DNA from: Chytridium lagenaria
Taxonomy: Eukaryota > Chytridiomycota > Chytridiomycetes > Chytridiales > Chytridiaceae
Length of the DNA: 64,000 bases
Assembly (NCBI GenBank): GCA_025449115.1
Contig: JAHLKC010000058.1
Coordinates: 1-64,000, forward strand
Reading direction: 5' to 3'
This document shows, in pieces, positions 1 through 11,086 of this stretch (position 1 is its first letter; each line of letters opens with the position of its first letter). Made by a program: the position numbers and the translations under genes. Below the pieces are notes generated by a model, which saw nothing but the letters and a program-made list of their open reading frames with translations, was not told the origin of the DNA and searched no databases.

Positions 1-494
1 TTAAAGTGACTCTTTATCTGTTCCACAGTGTACTCAGACGGAAGTTCGCATTGAGGTCCACCATGATCCGTGCCAAGCATCATCACCCCGTCCGTCCCTA
101 TACCCAACAGCTTCTCTTTACCGATTGCTTCCAATAGAAACTGCGACTGATTATCCGTCCATCTGATCCGTTTCCTCCCACTCTCTTCCTTATTAGCCCT
201 CCCACTCTCTTCCTTATTCACCTTTATAACCTTCTCCTCCTTCACTTTTTCTCTCGCTTCCTCCTCCGTCACTTTCACTTTCTTTGCTTGACGAATCGCC
301 GACATCTTCTGGTTTGTGGCATCCTGTTTGATAGCTCTTGGGGTTTCAGCGGCATCAACGAATGGGGTGACTGGAGTAGTTTTGATGATGGATGCAGCGC
401 GCAACATAATGTCGTCGTCGTCGACCATGCTAAAGTCTGCAGGATCGTGTAACGTTAAGTCGTCCTTCATTTCAGGAAAAACAAGTCTGGACAT
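1..494 (-). CDS. Myb/SANT-like DNA-binding protein, 3' part cut by window edge
   Basis: Open from an ATG at 494 to the left edge (164 codons, no stop), so the C-terminus lies outside the window. The first ~60 residues are acidic and non-repetitive. A Lys/Glu-rich stretch with two copies of NKEESGR follows at about residues 95-112. The visible part ends in a Myb-type helix pattern: KRIRWTDNQSQFLLEAI, a variable glycine-rich loop, then YTVEQIKSHF. A tryptophan in the first helix and a closing T-x-x-Q-[IV]-K-S-H motif are typical of SHAQKYF/GARP-like single Myb domains, which bind DNA. This is inferred from motif shape only. The domain is incomplete, so another helix-turn-helix family is possible. 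The gene is tail-to-head with the zinc-finger gene to its right on the same strand. Confidence 0.6.
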   Translation of the reverse strand, partial: MSRLVFPEMKDDLTLHDPADFSMVDDDDIMLRAASIIKTTPVTPFVDAAETPRAIKQDATNQKMSAIRQAKKVKVTEEEAREKVKEEKVIKVNKEESGRANKEESGRKRIRWTDNQSQFLLEAIGKEKLLGIGTDGVMMLGTDHGGPQCELPSEYTVEQIKSHF

Positions 495-617
495 ACAAAA
501 AATCACAAAGAAATTACAATAATCCAAGAAACCCAGATATATTTATATTCAAAGAAAAAAAGGTGGATACATTTGTACAATAAAAACATCTACTCTTCAC
601 ACCACACACACCACCAT

Positions 618-2217
618 TCACTCTTCACACCCACACCCCTTCGCCTTCATATGCCTCTTCAACGCATCCTCCCTCGCAAACCGAAACCCACAACCTCCAC
701 ACACAAACCGTCGAACGCCACTATGCGTGTCCGCATGTCTCTCCAGATCCTGTTTGGTGTAAAACAGCTTGTCGCAGGTATCACACGCGTGCTGTTTGAC
801 CCGCGTGTGGGTGCGCATGTGGGAGCGGAGACGGGCGGCGGTGGCGTAGGTGGAGTCGCAGTGGTTGCAGGGGTGGGAGCCTGGGGCACGGGGAGCGGGA
901 CGTGGGGTTGATCGGATGACGAGGGGGGAGGAGGAGGCCGTGGGGAGGGTGGGGAGAGGTTGGGGGATTGTGGGGAGGGGTTGGGGATTGTTTGAGGAGG
1001 GGTTTGGATGCCTGCAAAGGCGGTGTTGATGAGAGTGTCGATTTGGTCAATAATAGGTTGGGAGGGGACGTTGGTGGGGTAGGATTGAGGGGGGGTGATG
1101 TATTGGGGGGTAGGGGTGATGTATTGGGGGGTAGGGTATATTGGAAAGGTGAGGGTGGAGGAGGTTGGGTGGGTGAATAGAGGGGAAAAGGAGGGTTGGA
1201 TGGAGGGTGAGCTGTATGGTGAGTATCCGCTCCCGTTGGGTGAGGGGATGGCGAGGTTGTCGGTGTTGTTTGGGGGGAAGGAGGTGTTGGTGAGTTCCCA
1301 AAGGTCACCGTTTGGGCCGACGACGGTGATGGTTGGGGAGTGGATGAGAGGGTTTATGGAAGGAGGGATGAGAGTGGATGCGTTGTAAGGAAAGGATGTG
1401 GTGGGGTGTGTTGGGTCAAGGAGGGAATGGAGGAGGCCGTCTGGATGCATGATGACGGGTGAATGTTGGATCATGTGGACAGAGGTTGGGGCAACCAAAG
1501 GGATGTAGTCTGGGATAACAGAGGGGGAGAAGACGGTGCTGCCTGGGACGGTTGATGAGCGGGTGAGAGCTGGAGAAGGGAAGGCGGCGGAGGGGTCGAT
1601 GGTGGTGGAAGGAATGAATCCAGGGGAGTCGAGGGGTGCCGAAGGAAGACTGTAGACATCGTAAAGGTTGAGGTTGCATTCTTGACGAGCGGATGCAGCG
1701 TTATACTTTTTTCAAAAAAGAAATTGGATATTAGAATCATTTTGGAAAACACGTTTTAAGAAATAGAACTCACGTTTTGATGACCTTGGGCTTGATCCTC
1801 GATCATGGCTTGAAGTAGCGCTGCTTGAGCACTGGTGGTGGTTCCTGTAACAGCTGCAATGACAGCAGCGGCTTCATGGTCGAGTTGAGAGCCCAAGATG
1901 TCATAAGTGAAAGCGGGGTCAAAGGCGTTGATATTGGAGGTGGTGTGGATATTGGAATAGGGTGAATCGTAGGTTGGGTGGTTGTAAGTTTCTGTCATGG
2001 TTGCAGCCATTGATGCTGATGTTGATGCTGATGTTGCTGCTGATGTTGATGATGGTGCTGTGATGGTGATATTCTCTTGCTGTTGCTGTTGTTGTTGTTG
2101 TTGTTGTTGTTGTTGCTCCTTGAAGGAGAATGCATGCATTAGGTATTGTCCAGATGTGTGAGTGTCCGATATCTCTCTTTTAATGAATCTGACAATCCTT
2201 GTAAACAAACAAAACAA
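618..2217 (-). CDS. C2H2 zinc-finger protein with Pro-rich linker and poly-Gln N-terminus
   Basis: Putative transcription factor. Exon 1 (2217 to 1774) has a run of about 13 Gln, then an acidic/Ala-rich region. An ATG at 2139 or 1987-2000 could also be the start. A 68-bp intron (1773-1706) has donor GTGAGT after HQN and resumes with YNAASARQ in phase. Exon 2 is a long Pro/Ser/Thr-rich linker. The C-terminus has three fingers: CNHCDSTYATAARLRSHMRTH (21-residue C2H2 unit, begins near 860), a second C-x2-C...H-x3-H unit, and a third ending FAREDALKRHMKAKGC, a C2HC form. The linker frame and the finger frame differ by one base between about 1035 and 880. No convincing intron fixes this, so it is either a sequence error or a broken gene. 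Paralogues lie at 2914-4259, 16499-17750 and 20867-21743. Confidence 0.72.
2077..2118 (-). repeat. CAA/CAG (poly-Gln) trinucleotide run
   Basis: Trinucleotide run inside exon 1 of the zinc-finger gene, coding about 13 consecutive Gln on the minus strand, mostly CAA with CAG at the edges. Such runs often vary in length between strains. Confidence 0.9.
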
Positions 2218-2913
2218 TGTAAAATAAAGTAAATAATTGAATTGAATATAAAAGTGACCCGAGGCCTAGTAGTAGTCAGTTATATATGAAAATCAGCCCT
2301 GGGCATGATGCCAATAGGCTGTGCTTGTGCTGTGACGATGTGAGTTCAAACCAAAGAGAAGGAAGAGATCAAAAGAAAGAGCATTGCCTCAAATTATTTT
2401 ATTATTTATTTATTTATTAAAATAAAATATTAATTAAAATAAAACACAAGAAAATGAAAATTATAAAATTTGCGTGGAAGGTAATACAAGAAAATCACGA
2501 GAGTTCGAAAAATGAAAAATTGTTTTTTGTTTTTTATTTTTATCTTTTATTTTACGATATATATGTGGCTTGAGGGTGAGGCTGAATAGGTTAGGTAGGC
2601 AGGCAGGTAATATTAATAATAATAAATGGAAAAGATTGAAATATTTCTATAACAAAAATATTACTATGATTTGTATGCAAAAAAGATCTTTAGGTTTTCT
2701 TTTTAATGATAATGATGATATGCAGATATTTTATTCACAATGATATTCAACACTTTGTGGTTTTTTCAACTAGTTTTTTTTTTTGGTTTAGAGTGTTTTT
2801 TCAATGATAAAAAATACATAAAAATACATAAAAACAATAGAAATGCAATGCACGTTATATCACAAGCTTTGATTGGCTACAACCTCTTTCCTATCCCTAA
2901 TGTCTTAAAAAGA
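2218..2913. other. AT-rich intergenic stretch between two zinc-finger genes
   Basis: No gene seen. The stretch holds long A/T runs such as TTATTATTTATTTATTTATT near 2396-2420. It should carry the promoter of the gene ending at 618 and the 3' end of the gene starting at 4259. Confidence 0.6.
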
Positions 2914-4259
2914 CTATTTCCGCAAACACCTTCTCTTTGACTTTTCTTGATGTCGTTTGAGCGCATCTTTCCTCGCAAACCATGTCAAACATCTACCACA
3001 CTGATGCTCTTTCACATCACAATGCACACGCGTCCTAACATGTCGATCCACTTCCTGCAACGTTCGAAGCATCTTAGGACAGAGTGGACACGGGAAGGTT
3101 CGATCTGCGTGTGTGCGCATGTGGGTGATGAGTTTGTGGGCGGTGGGAAAGGTTTTGGGACAGTGGATGCAGACGTGGGTGTTGGAAAGTGGGTTACGTT
3201 TGGAAGGGTGGATGGGTTTCGTGCGTGGGTGGGTGTGATGACGTGTGGTATCTTGCGGAATGCAATTGGTATCCCTGATGGGAGGGTTGGATGGGGATAT
3301 GGGTAGAGTGATGGTGAAGGAAGGAGGTGTGGGTGGGAAACTAATATGGTGGTTTTGGTGATGAAAAGTGTAGTTTTAACATCTGGGGAGGGTTGAGGAG
3401 TCAGGAAACGGTCGCGTTCAATATGACCATCTAAAGGAATTTGATGGTCAAATAGGTGGAAATTGTCAATCAATGTGTTGAAGGGCAAGGATGGTGGGAC
3501 ACAGTGCGGGAGCAGGAGTATTCTTTTGGAGAAAGTAGGGATCAATGGTGCCGTCCAGATGACAAACCATCATAGGGTCGGTGGATGTGTCCAAGTTGGA
3601 ATGTGAAATCAAGGGTGCCGTCATCAGAAGGTGAGGTACCACTACTTGAGACGGTTGATGCTCGAGTGCGAGGTGGGGTATACGGGTCGTTGAACTCCAA
3701 TGAAGAAAGAGTGAAATCTGATAGACCGTTATCCTTAAAGATCTGTCCTGTAGGATGACTCGCATGATGGCTTTTGGATGTTCTGAAATGAAACCCGATG
3801 TTGAAATCAGTATGACGGATGTAAAAGAGGAACGGAGACTGACATAGAGTGGAATAAAGGATGGATTTAAAAGGAATCTGGGTGGAAAGGAGAGGAACGG
3901 ATCTGACGTCAAGTGGAACGCAGAGAAATGGATCTGACATCAACTGAAATGCCGAGGAATGGATATAACAAACTCACCTCTCGATGATTCTGCAATTCAC
4001 CAATCTGCATATCAAGTACGCCAATTGCGTCGCACGTCAAGTCCACCGTCACAGAAGGATCCACGAAACAATCCACGATGCTCCCAGCGCTTGCCTCATC
4101 AATATCACCCGTATAATCAACGAGAAAGTCATAGAACGTCGATGAGTTTTGGCAGTTGGCTCGAGGTGGCATTTGTTCAAACCGCTTGTCAGGATACGTG
4201 CAGGATACGGTGTTCATGGGTAAAATGTGAATTGGTATGTGTGCAGTTGGCCTAGCCAC
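2914..4259 (-). CDS. C2H2 zinc-finger protein, paralogue, several frame breaks
   Basis: Starts at an ATG at 4259 (MARPTAHIPIHILPM). The first exon is acidic and ends ELQNHRE before a GTGAGT donor near 3976. A candidate acceptor (TTTCATTTCAG) lies near 3783. Then come a Ser/Thr/Pro-rich linker and a C-terminal three-finger block: finger 1 contains CIHCPKTFPTAHKLITHM, finger 2 starts CPLCPKML, and finger 3 has FARKDALKRH followed by a late Cys (C2HC). The layout and the third finger match the gene at 618-2217, as does the position of the first intron. At least three frame changes are needed to join linker and fingers (near 3760, 3590 and 3380). The gene is therefore decayed or affected by base-calling errors. 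Role as a DNA-binding regulator is inferred from the fingers only. Confidence 0.6.
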
Positions 4260-5908
4260 TTTATAAGTAGGTCCAAAAGCTACTGCGGCATGGAGAGGGA
4301 GCCGAACAGAAAGTCCTGATGTGAGACGGTGCGGTGAGGCTTGTGGATTTAAAACATATCATTGGTTTATGGTGGATCTTTAGACTGAGACCCCCCGTTT
4401 ACACCTTTCAAACTCCGCGTTATAGTAGAATCGTATTTGTGGATTGAATACACTCATCACTTGACGAGAACTGAATAACACCCAGTCACCTTTTTTTTTA
4501 ACATATTTGATCGATTCCTTTGCCATCGATTCCATTCATCGGGAGTCGTTACGCTCACTTTTTTTAAATTACGCGAGGGTTTATGTTAATGGAGAATAAT
4601 CATTTAGGCGAGGGGTTTTTTTTTATGTTCATGGAGAAGAAATTCATGAAACATGAAAGGAATGGAAAAAACTTGAAATAGAGTTCACATGAAACAAAAG
4701 GAAAGAAGTAGGAAAAAGAAAGGAAAATTACGATTAAACGAAGAAAAAACACCCACAAACCTCTAATGCCCAGACCCTTTACAACAATTCGAGTTAACTA
4801 TAAACCAAAAAAACAACAAACAGCAACTGAACAAACCAGAAACGCCACAATATCCACGCACCTTTTACATTACCCCCCACACCGTTACAAAAAGTCAAAA
4901 ACACGTCGTCTCACCTGCATTCCAAGGGGGGGTTCTTACCCTCACATCCAACTCACATGTCCCCTCACCTGACTCGTAATTAACCGTTCACAGGTCCCGG
5001 ACGCCACCAGTCAACGAGAATCGAAAGCGACTCCTGGACGTCATCATTCGTAAAGGTGAAATCGAAAGCGATGATCCAACCCACGTACTGCCAACCCTGC
5101 TCCATACTTCGTCACGCGGAACCGATAGAACAACAACAGTTACGATAGCTTGGGGAGGTTTCGAGTGAGATGGAGAGATGGGGCGGGTGATGCAACAGAG
5201 GGAAAAGCAACGGTTACAGATCATAGCTCGTGGAGGTTTCGAGTGGGAATGAGTGTGTGTATGACGGCATCGTCGATGGGCGATTTTCAAGTATGTAGTA
5301 TATGGGTGAATGTGTTGTATTTTAAAACCCGTTCCCTAGCCATCGTGCTGCAAACTAAGCGAGTGGGATCGTCGGCTGTGACTGTTCCGACTTCTTCTTC
5401 ACTCTTGTTTCAACAGTAAACCTATCTCACAAATCAAACTCGACTCACCAAAACCGTCATTCAAGTTCCAGAGAGGTCGAAGATTATAACATCAAGATTT
5501 TTAGAAGGCTAAGTGTGCCCTTGTCCTCCTAAAAGACACGACTCGCCGAATGGAAGGAGCTTGTATTGAGCAATCACCGTATGGAAGGTCTTGCAGCGTT
5601 ATACTATTTCAAGAGTCATGAGACTACGGGTGGCATTAGACTATAGCGTGGCGTAGAGGATAAAAGAAAAAACTCACACTCTCTTCTCCCTATCCGTTAT
5701 TCGTTTGAAGGATACAGTTTTGTCACCGTGGTCTCCCGTCGTACACTTTCACCCTAACACATAACCGCTCTTTGATCAACATCCATTCCACACGCATACC
5801 CAGCCATATTTCCATACTTCCAGTTCTATCATCCTCGTCATGGTGACCATCATCCTCGACGATACAAAAACTCGTCGACGCCGTGAAATGGTTTGCGTAT
5901 ACTTTAGC

Positions 5909-6000
5909 GAAGGGGTATGACCGCAGCGATCGTTTGCACACAGTTGACTCAAGCGAGGGGGTATGACCGCAGTAAGATCTTTTTGCACGGTTGACTCAAC
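5909..6000. repeat. Tandem direct repeat, ~46 bp x 2
   Basis: Two adjacent copies share GGGGTATGACCGCAG near the start and GTTGACTCAA near the end, with differences in the middle. No coding role seen. Confidence 0.7.
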
Positions 6001-6557
6001 CGACCCACAACAAAAGCACCGACGTTTTTGAAAACATGGGGGGGGATGTGATCCACCATATATCTTATCCGTCCCTCTTCCATCTCTGAAGCCGCGAACA
6101 CCGAAGAAAATAAAAAAGAGACGGTTGATTGGGTGTCGAACTTTTATAGAGGTCGAACCTTTAGTGTTGGGGTGGGGACTTGTCAAACATGTTTGTTACG
6201 CCCCCTGTAACCCAGCCTCAAATCTCAAGTTCAAAGTCTGGAAGAAGGCGGGATGCTGTGACGCCGGTGAAATTGTCAGGAAATGGGGGCGGGGGCGACT
6301 GGGACAAGATCAGAACCAGCCTGTCGGGGTGTGATGTGGTAAAATGATGATAAAAAACATGGTGTATTTGCATTCATGATAACAAGTTCGACACCGACTT
6401 TTGAAAAAAGGAAGGTCATCGGTATGTGTATGATGGACAACGGAATCCATCCACCAAATGCCTCAAGCCCCCCTCAATTAAAGTTCAAAGACCCGATAAA
6501 TACAAAATCATAATAACTCGCTGGGCTGTGAAAGAGTCGGGATAACACTGTGGACAT

Positions 6558-6626
6558 GGTAAAGTGTAAAATATTTTCTTTACAAAAAACGGGTAAAGTG
6601 TAAAATATTTTCTTTACAAAAAAACG
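6558..6626. repeat. Tandem direct repeat, ~33 bp x 2
   Basis: Two nearly identical copies of a unit beginning GGTAAAGTGTAAAATATTTT and continuing into an A-run. The second copy differs mainly in A-run length. Confidence 0.85.
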
Positions 6627-7295
6627 CCTACACGCAAAATCAAGACAAGAACTTGTACCTGGATTGCTGGATAGATAGACTTTTAGAATCATGTTCACAC
6701 ACACATATCCTCTCCCCACTCCATACACAGAGTATAATTTCTCATCAACGCGTTCCATCTCCAACCCGTAAAGCACAATACTAGGTTATAAAAGACACAC
6801 CGTTTTCAAAGGGCCTATCCCGCAATAAAAGCGCCAAGTCTTCGAATTCGTTCCAAGCCGTAACAACGGGTGTAGACAAAGAGGGATAGCCGTTTACATC
6901 TCCATGGGTATCAGTTATGGTTCGCTGCAGGAGGTGGGGAGTAGTGAAAGGTATTGTGGAGGGAATAAAGGAATCCGCGGTTCACAAAAATGATATTGAT
7001 TTGCTGAGGACGTGAAGATACGAATACTGGTCGATGTGCCGCTGCGGTACTATGCTAGAAAAGTATATAGTTTGTACTAAATATTTACTGGTTAGTAGGA
7101 ATATCTGCTAATGTGACTAATAGAAATCTTAACTTAAATATACCATGGCCTGTGCCATCGTTTTTTATTCTGCTAAACCCGTGCATATAAATATATGCAA
7201 TGCGAAGATATTAAAAACTGCCAAAATCCTTTTGGCATCACTGTCCCACCAAAATTCCCCTGTCCCACCATCACTCGACCCAAATCTTCCCAACC

Positions 7296-8037
7296 ATGAC
7301 ACCCCTCCTCCCCCTTCTCCTCCTCATCACAACAGCATCCTGCGACGTCGTCATCACCCCCTCCATCGGCGCCCCCTCCCAACTCCTCCCCCTCACCCTC
7401 CGCATCTTCAAAGGCTGCATCGGTGTCTCCCCAACAGTCAACGTCTCCATCGACGTCCCCACCGAGATCCAATTCATCAACATCAACCGGAAATCAGGGT
7501 GGGACGTGGAAACGTTGGGAAGGGATGTTCCTGGTGGAGTGATGGTGGCAGGAGAGAACGTGACGAGGGTGGTATCAGGTGTAAGATGGTGGGTTCCCCT
7601 TGCCATTATTTCAAGTTCTTAATAAAAAAAAATAGGACGGGTGGTTTGATTCGACAAGGCGAATTCGAGGACTTTAATCTCCTCGTCCAAGTTCCAAACG
7701 TAAGGAACCACCATCCTCCATTATTTTTTTTTAACAAAGCCAACATTAGGGTCCGGATGGTTCTCGTCTCTACTTCCCCGTCATTCAAACCTGTCAAGAC
7801 GCTCAATCCCTCTCCTCCACTCTCCGCACAACAACCACCACCCAAATCTTCTCCAACGGCACCTTTGCGACTCTTCCAGCGCCAAGTCTGACGATAGCGA
7901 CGAACGGGACGTTGACGCCCCAAATGACGGCTTCAGTGACGTTCCCAACGACAAGCCAGAAAGGTGGAGCTGAAGGGAGGGAACGGATGGGGATGTGGAC
8001 TGTTGGGGTTGTTTTGATGACTATGTTATGGTCATAA
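7296..8037 (+). CDS. Secreted YcnI-like (DUF1775) protein, probable GPI/membrane tail
   Basis: Three exons, about 7296-7571, 7636-7699 and 7750-8037. It starts with a signal peptide (MTPLLPLLLLITTASC). The YcnI/DUF1775 pattern follows: VVITPSIGAPSQ, a KGC motif, a beta-strand VNVSIDVP, GWDVET, then TGGLIRQGEFEDFNLLVQVP in the small exon 2, and LYFPVIQTCQ in exon 3. It ends in a short hydrophobic tail (VGVVLMTMLW) that suggests a GPI anchor or membrane attachment. Bacterial YcnI proteins bind copper through a histidine at the mature N-terminus. Here the mature start lacks that His, so copper binding is uncertain. The exon 1/2 join is one base out of frame, and dropping one G in the GGG at 7567-7569 would restore a family-like RWTGG. 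Two relatives lie at 22.8-25.4 kb. Confidence 0.72.
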
Positions 8038-9384
8038 ATTTTATTCGGATGTGTTATTTTGGATCTCCGAGTTTTTTTTCGTTTCATTACTTTTTCCTTT
8101 CTTTTCAGTAGCTGAAAGTCTAAAAAAAAACCGTTTTTGTGTAGGGTGGCCTACCTAATACCACCAATTTAAACAATTCACCTCCGTTTTTTTCTCAACC
8201 TCCGCTTCTTTTTCGTCACCGCTCCTTTCTCGTCACCGCTCCTTTCTCGTCACCACTCAAAAAAAACACCTTCCAAGTTCCTTCACCCTTCATCCGAGCT
8301 TTCTTTTTCTACACACATTCATATATTTTTTCATTGTTTATCTTGGCCCTTTTTTTTTTGTTAGATTACAGCTTAGTGTTGCTTCAAACACTTTCATCAT
8401 ACTCAGCCTTCATTTTTTTTTTTATAAAGAAGTATGCGCTTTCGCGTTAATCCACGACACTTTTTATACCACGTTGATGGACAGTCGTTTTAATCTTTTA
8501 TAACACCAGACTATGATGATACCACAACCGTCCTGAAGTCCACGGACTTGGACAAATGCCTGAACTACTGTGTACGGCTGTTACCTTTGTTTTATAACCG
8601 CCTCCTGCGCTATTTTCAAATAATCTAATACTCAAGTATTTAGTTTACCATTAAATGAAGCGAGTCATGGTCTGCGAACGGTTTGTTTTTATATTTTTTT
8701 AACATCTTCCAGAGCATTACTTGGAGACGTGTATAATTACAATGTATTCTTTTTTACACATATGAAAACTGTTGCGTAATGTATTTCTGTATTTCTAGAC
8801 TAAAACATATATAGAAACTGGTGCATAATTCTATTAAAAAAATGCATTTGCAAAACGAAAAGACCGAGATATAAACTTGTAAAATAACGATGCAGCCAAA
8901 AAAAAAAAAAAAAAAAAAGGTGAGGGTGTCAAGGGACAGTCTCTACGAACGTAAGAATGAAGATTGATCACTTTTTTGTTTGTTTTCTTTTAAATCGACC
9001 CATGGCGCATGTTTATCCAAAAGGAGGAAAGGATGGGCGGAAATGTGCAGCAAAGATAAGGAGCAACAAAAAAAACACAAATGTTTATGGTTCAAAATAA
9101 ACATACAAAAAGGACAGAAAGAGAGAAGAAGAGAGATAGATTTGAATGTTTAAAAAGGTGTTTTTCTTTGTTTGGTTGATCACAAGAAAGCGGGAAAGGA
9201 GGAGCAATCATATGCGTAGAAACGAGACAAGACGATAAGAGTTTAAGGAGGTAGGAAAAATATGGGTGGAGGGGACTGAGAGAAAGGGACACCATACAGA
9301 TAAAAGAAATGTGGAATCAACCAATCAACAGACACGCACTCTTAAAAGAAGAAGCGGTAGAGGGAGTTAAATTAAACCTCCAAA
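8038..9384. other. AT-rich intergenic region
   Basis: No gene seen. Holds repeated CTCGTCACCGCTCCTTT units near 8213-8250, many T-runs, and a run of about 20 A at 8899-8918. A weak box C/D-like motif at 8513-8563 is discussed in the findings. Confidence 0.5.
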
Positions 9385-10256
9385 TTACTGGAAAAGCACC
9401 AAAAGGGCAGGCACAAGGGCAACGACGGGAGCCAAAAGCATGCCGGCTCCACTGGTGGTGGTGGTGGTGGCGGGAGCAGCAGTAGTGGCAGGCTTGGCGG
9501 CGGTCACAGGGACGCTGGTGGCAGGCCTGGCAGTGGTAGAGGCAGCGGGCTGGGAGACGGCACTACCTTGAACGGAAAAGGCGTTGGTGTATTGGAATTG
9601 ACCGGGGTTGCTGGCGAGTTCACCACGAAGAGCCCAGTTGCCATTACCAAAGCTGGTGGGGACGTTGACCGAGAAACCACGGGCAGAGACGGGGTAGAGG
9701 GGAGGGGTTCACCAACGGGACCACCAACATTTGCACCACCCCGAATATCCTTATGGAAAGAGAAGGTTTGAGTGAGTGAGTTACTCTACATTTGTAAATA
9801 GAAAGACAGAGCTGCGTGCACAGATGTAGCCATCAGAAGAAAAAGCCACTTCAACGCAGCAATGAAACCCATCGCTTCGCCGAGTTATAGCGTAGCCCCC
9901 AAACAGATGTAGGAACAGAAGGTTGGAAAACAAAAAAAGGACTCACCAGCCAGCGCCAAGAGATCTGCTCGTTGTCCTCACGTTCCTGCCCTCGATAGGC
10001 ACCCAGGACACCCTGAGACTTGCACCGGGGGCAACGACAAGGCCAGTGAACGGCTCAACAATGGTGATGAGCTCATTGCCAGCTCCTCCCGTTGGTGGAG
10101 CGGGGCCGCTGGTAGCGGTGGGGGCGGCAGAGGACTCTGCATCAGCGGTGGTAGTAGCAGCAGCGCTAGTGGCAGCGGCAGAGGAGGTGGATTGACCCAT
10201 GGCCACTGATGCGATGGAGGCAATAAGCACAAGAGGGAAGCGGTGTTGAAACGCAT
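9385..10256 (-). CDS. Kre9/Knh1-like GPI-anchored surface protein
   Basis: Two exons: 10256-9947 and 9749-9385, separated by a 197-bp intron (donor GTGAGT, acceptor CATAAG). The N-terminus is a signal peptide (MRFNTASLL, then IASIASVAMG), followed by an Ala/Ser/Thr linker. The Kre9/Knh1-type domain is visible as VEPFTGLVVAPGASLRVSW, then ISWRW at the exon end, GFSVNVPTSFG and FQYTNAFSV. A Thr/Ala/Pro stalk and a hydrophobic end (LLAPVVALVPALLVLFQ) fit a GPI signal. Proteins of this family act in beta-1,6-glucan/cell-wall assembly in yeast; the role here is inferred. Single-base frame breaks are needed in the signal peptide (near 10225), near 9975 and near 9705. The related gene at 13.2-14.5 kb points the other way. 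Confidence 0.7.
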
Positions 10257-10280
10257 TGCAAGAGACGAGGTTGAAAGCAG

Positions 10281-10310
10281 GAAGGAAGGAAGGAAGGAAG
10301 GAAGGAAGGA
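10281..10310. repeat. (GAAG)n microsatellite in the 5' leader
   Basis: About seven GGAA tetranucleotide units, 25 bp upstream of the start codon of the minus-strand Kre9/Knh1-like gene, so in its promoter or 5' UTR. Confidence 0.9.
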
Positions 10311-11086
10311 TGATTCACAAGTGTGGGAAGAAAACGAATAAGATATAGAAAATTGGAAGGGGAGAGAGGAAGGGGAAGCACTAATAAAAGGGGGGGCTGA
10401 AAAGGAGTCGGACAACAGTAACACTTTTTACTCGCTGCATGATGGGTTGGTTGGTTGGATTATTTATTATTTATTTATATACTCTGAACACCCAGTAATA
10501 AGGAAGGAATAAAAAATTTCTTCTATTGGTGTCACCTTGCATAAGGGAAAGCAAGGTGTTCATTGGTTAATACAGGGAATAAATAAGATACACACACATG
10601 CATTCAGATAAAAGTTATTTATATTCAAAGAAGGTAAAGAAGGCAAAGAAGCAAAAGAACAGGAAAAGTATTTATATATTAAGATTCGTCATGTCATCTG
10701 TTTATATTATTATGAATTAATTATTTGTTCCCCCAGCCAATAAAATAAAACACCTCATTCCTGGCCTTGCCGCAAGAACGGCCAATGTTATACAACCATG
10801 AAACGTCCAGGATCCCTCAAATAATTACTGAGAGGTTAATGCTATTGGCCGACTCACTCCATTTGTCACTGTATTCCGACAAAGTTGTTTTATGTTGTTG
10901 CTGGCTGAACTTAAAATATTTATATTCAAATATAAAACCCCAAACCGCCTTTTTGTAATCCCCCTTCCATTATTTACTTGCTTTCCAGCACATCAACTAC
11001 CCAACATAACCAACTACTCAACAACCAATGCCTGCCGCTTTAGACCTTGCCCATCCTTACCCTTCATTCAGCAACGGCCCTTGCAA
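10311..11086. other. Intergenic region between divergent genes
   Basis: No gene seen. It separates the minus-strand Kre9/Knh1-like gene from the plus-strand copper transporter, so both promoters should lie here. AT-rich, with CCAAT/ATTGG motifs such as TATTGGTG near 10525. Confidence 0.5.

Larger units (their letters stand above)
4260..7295. other. 3-kb region without a recognisable gene
   Basis: I see no convincing gene on either strand; the open frames are short and low-complexity. It contains two small direct repeats (listed separately) and many T/A runs. A promoter for the gene starting at 7296 should lie at its right end. Confidence 0.5.

Noticed and set aside
573..911. Plus-strand open frame opposite the zinc fingers
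   Set aside because: It is the antisense of the finger and Pro-rich coding DNA; low-complexity coding DNA leaves long antisense frames.
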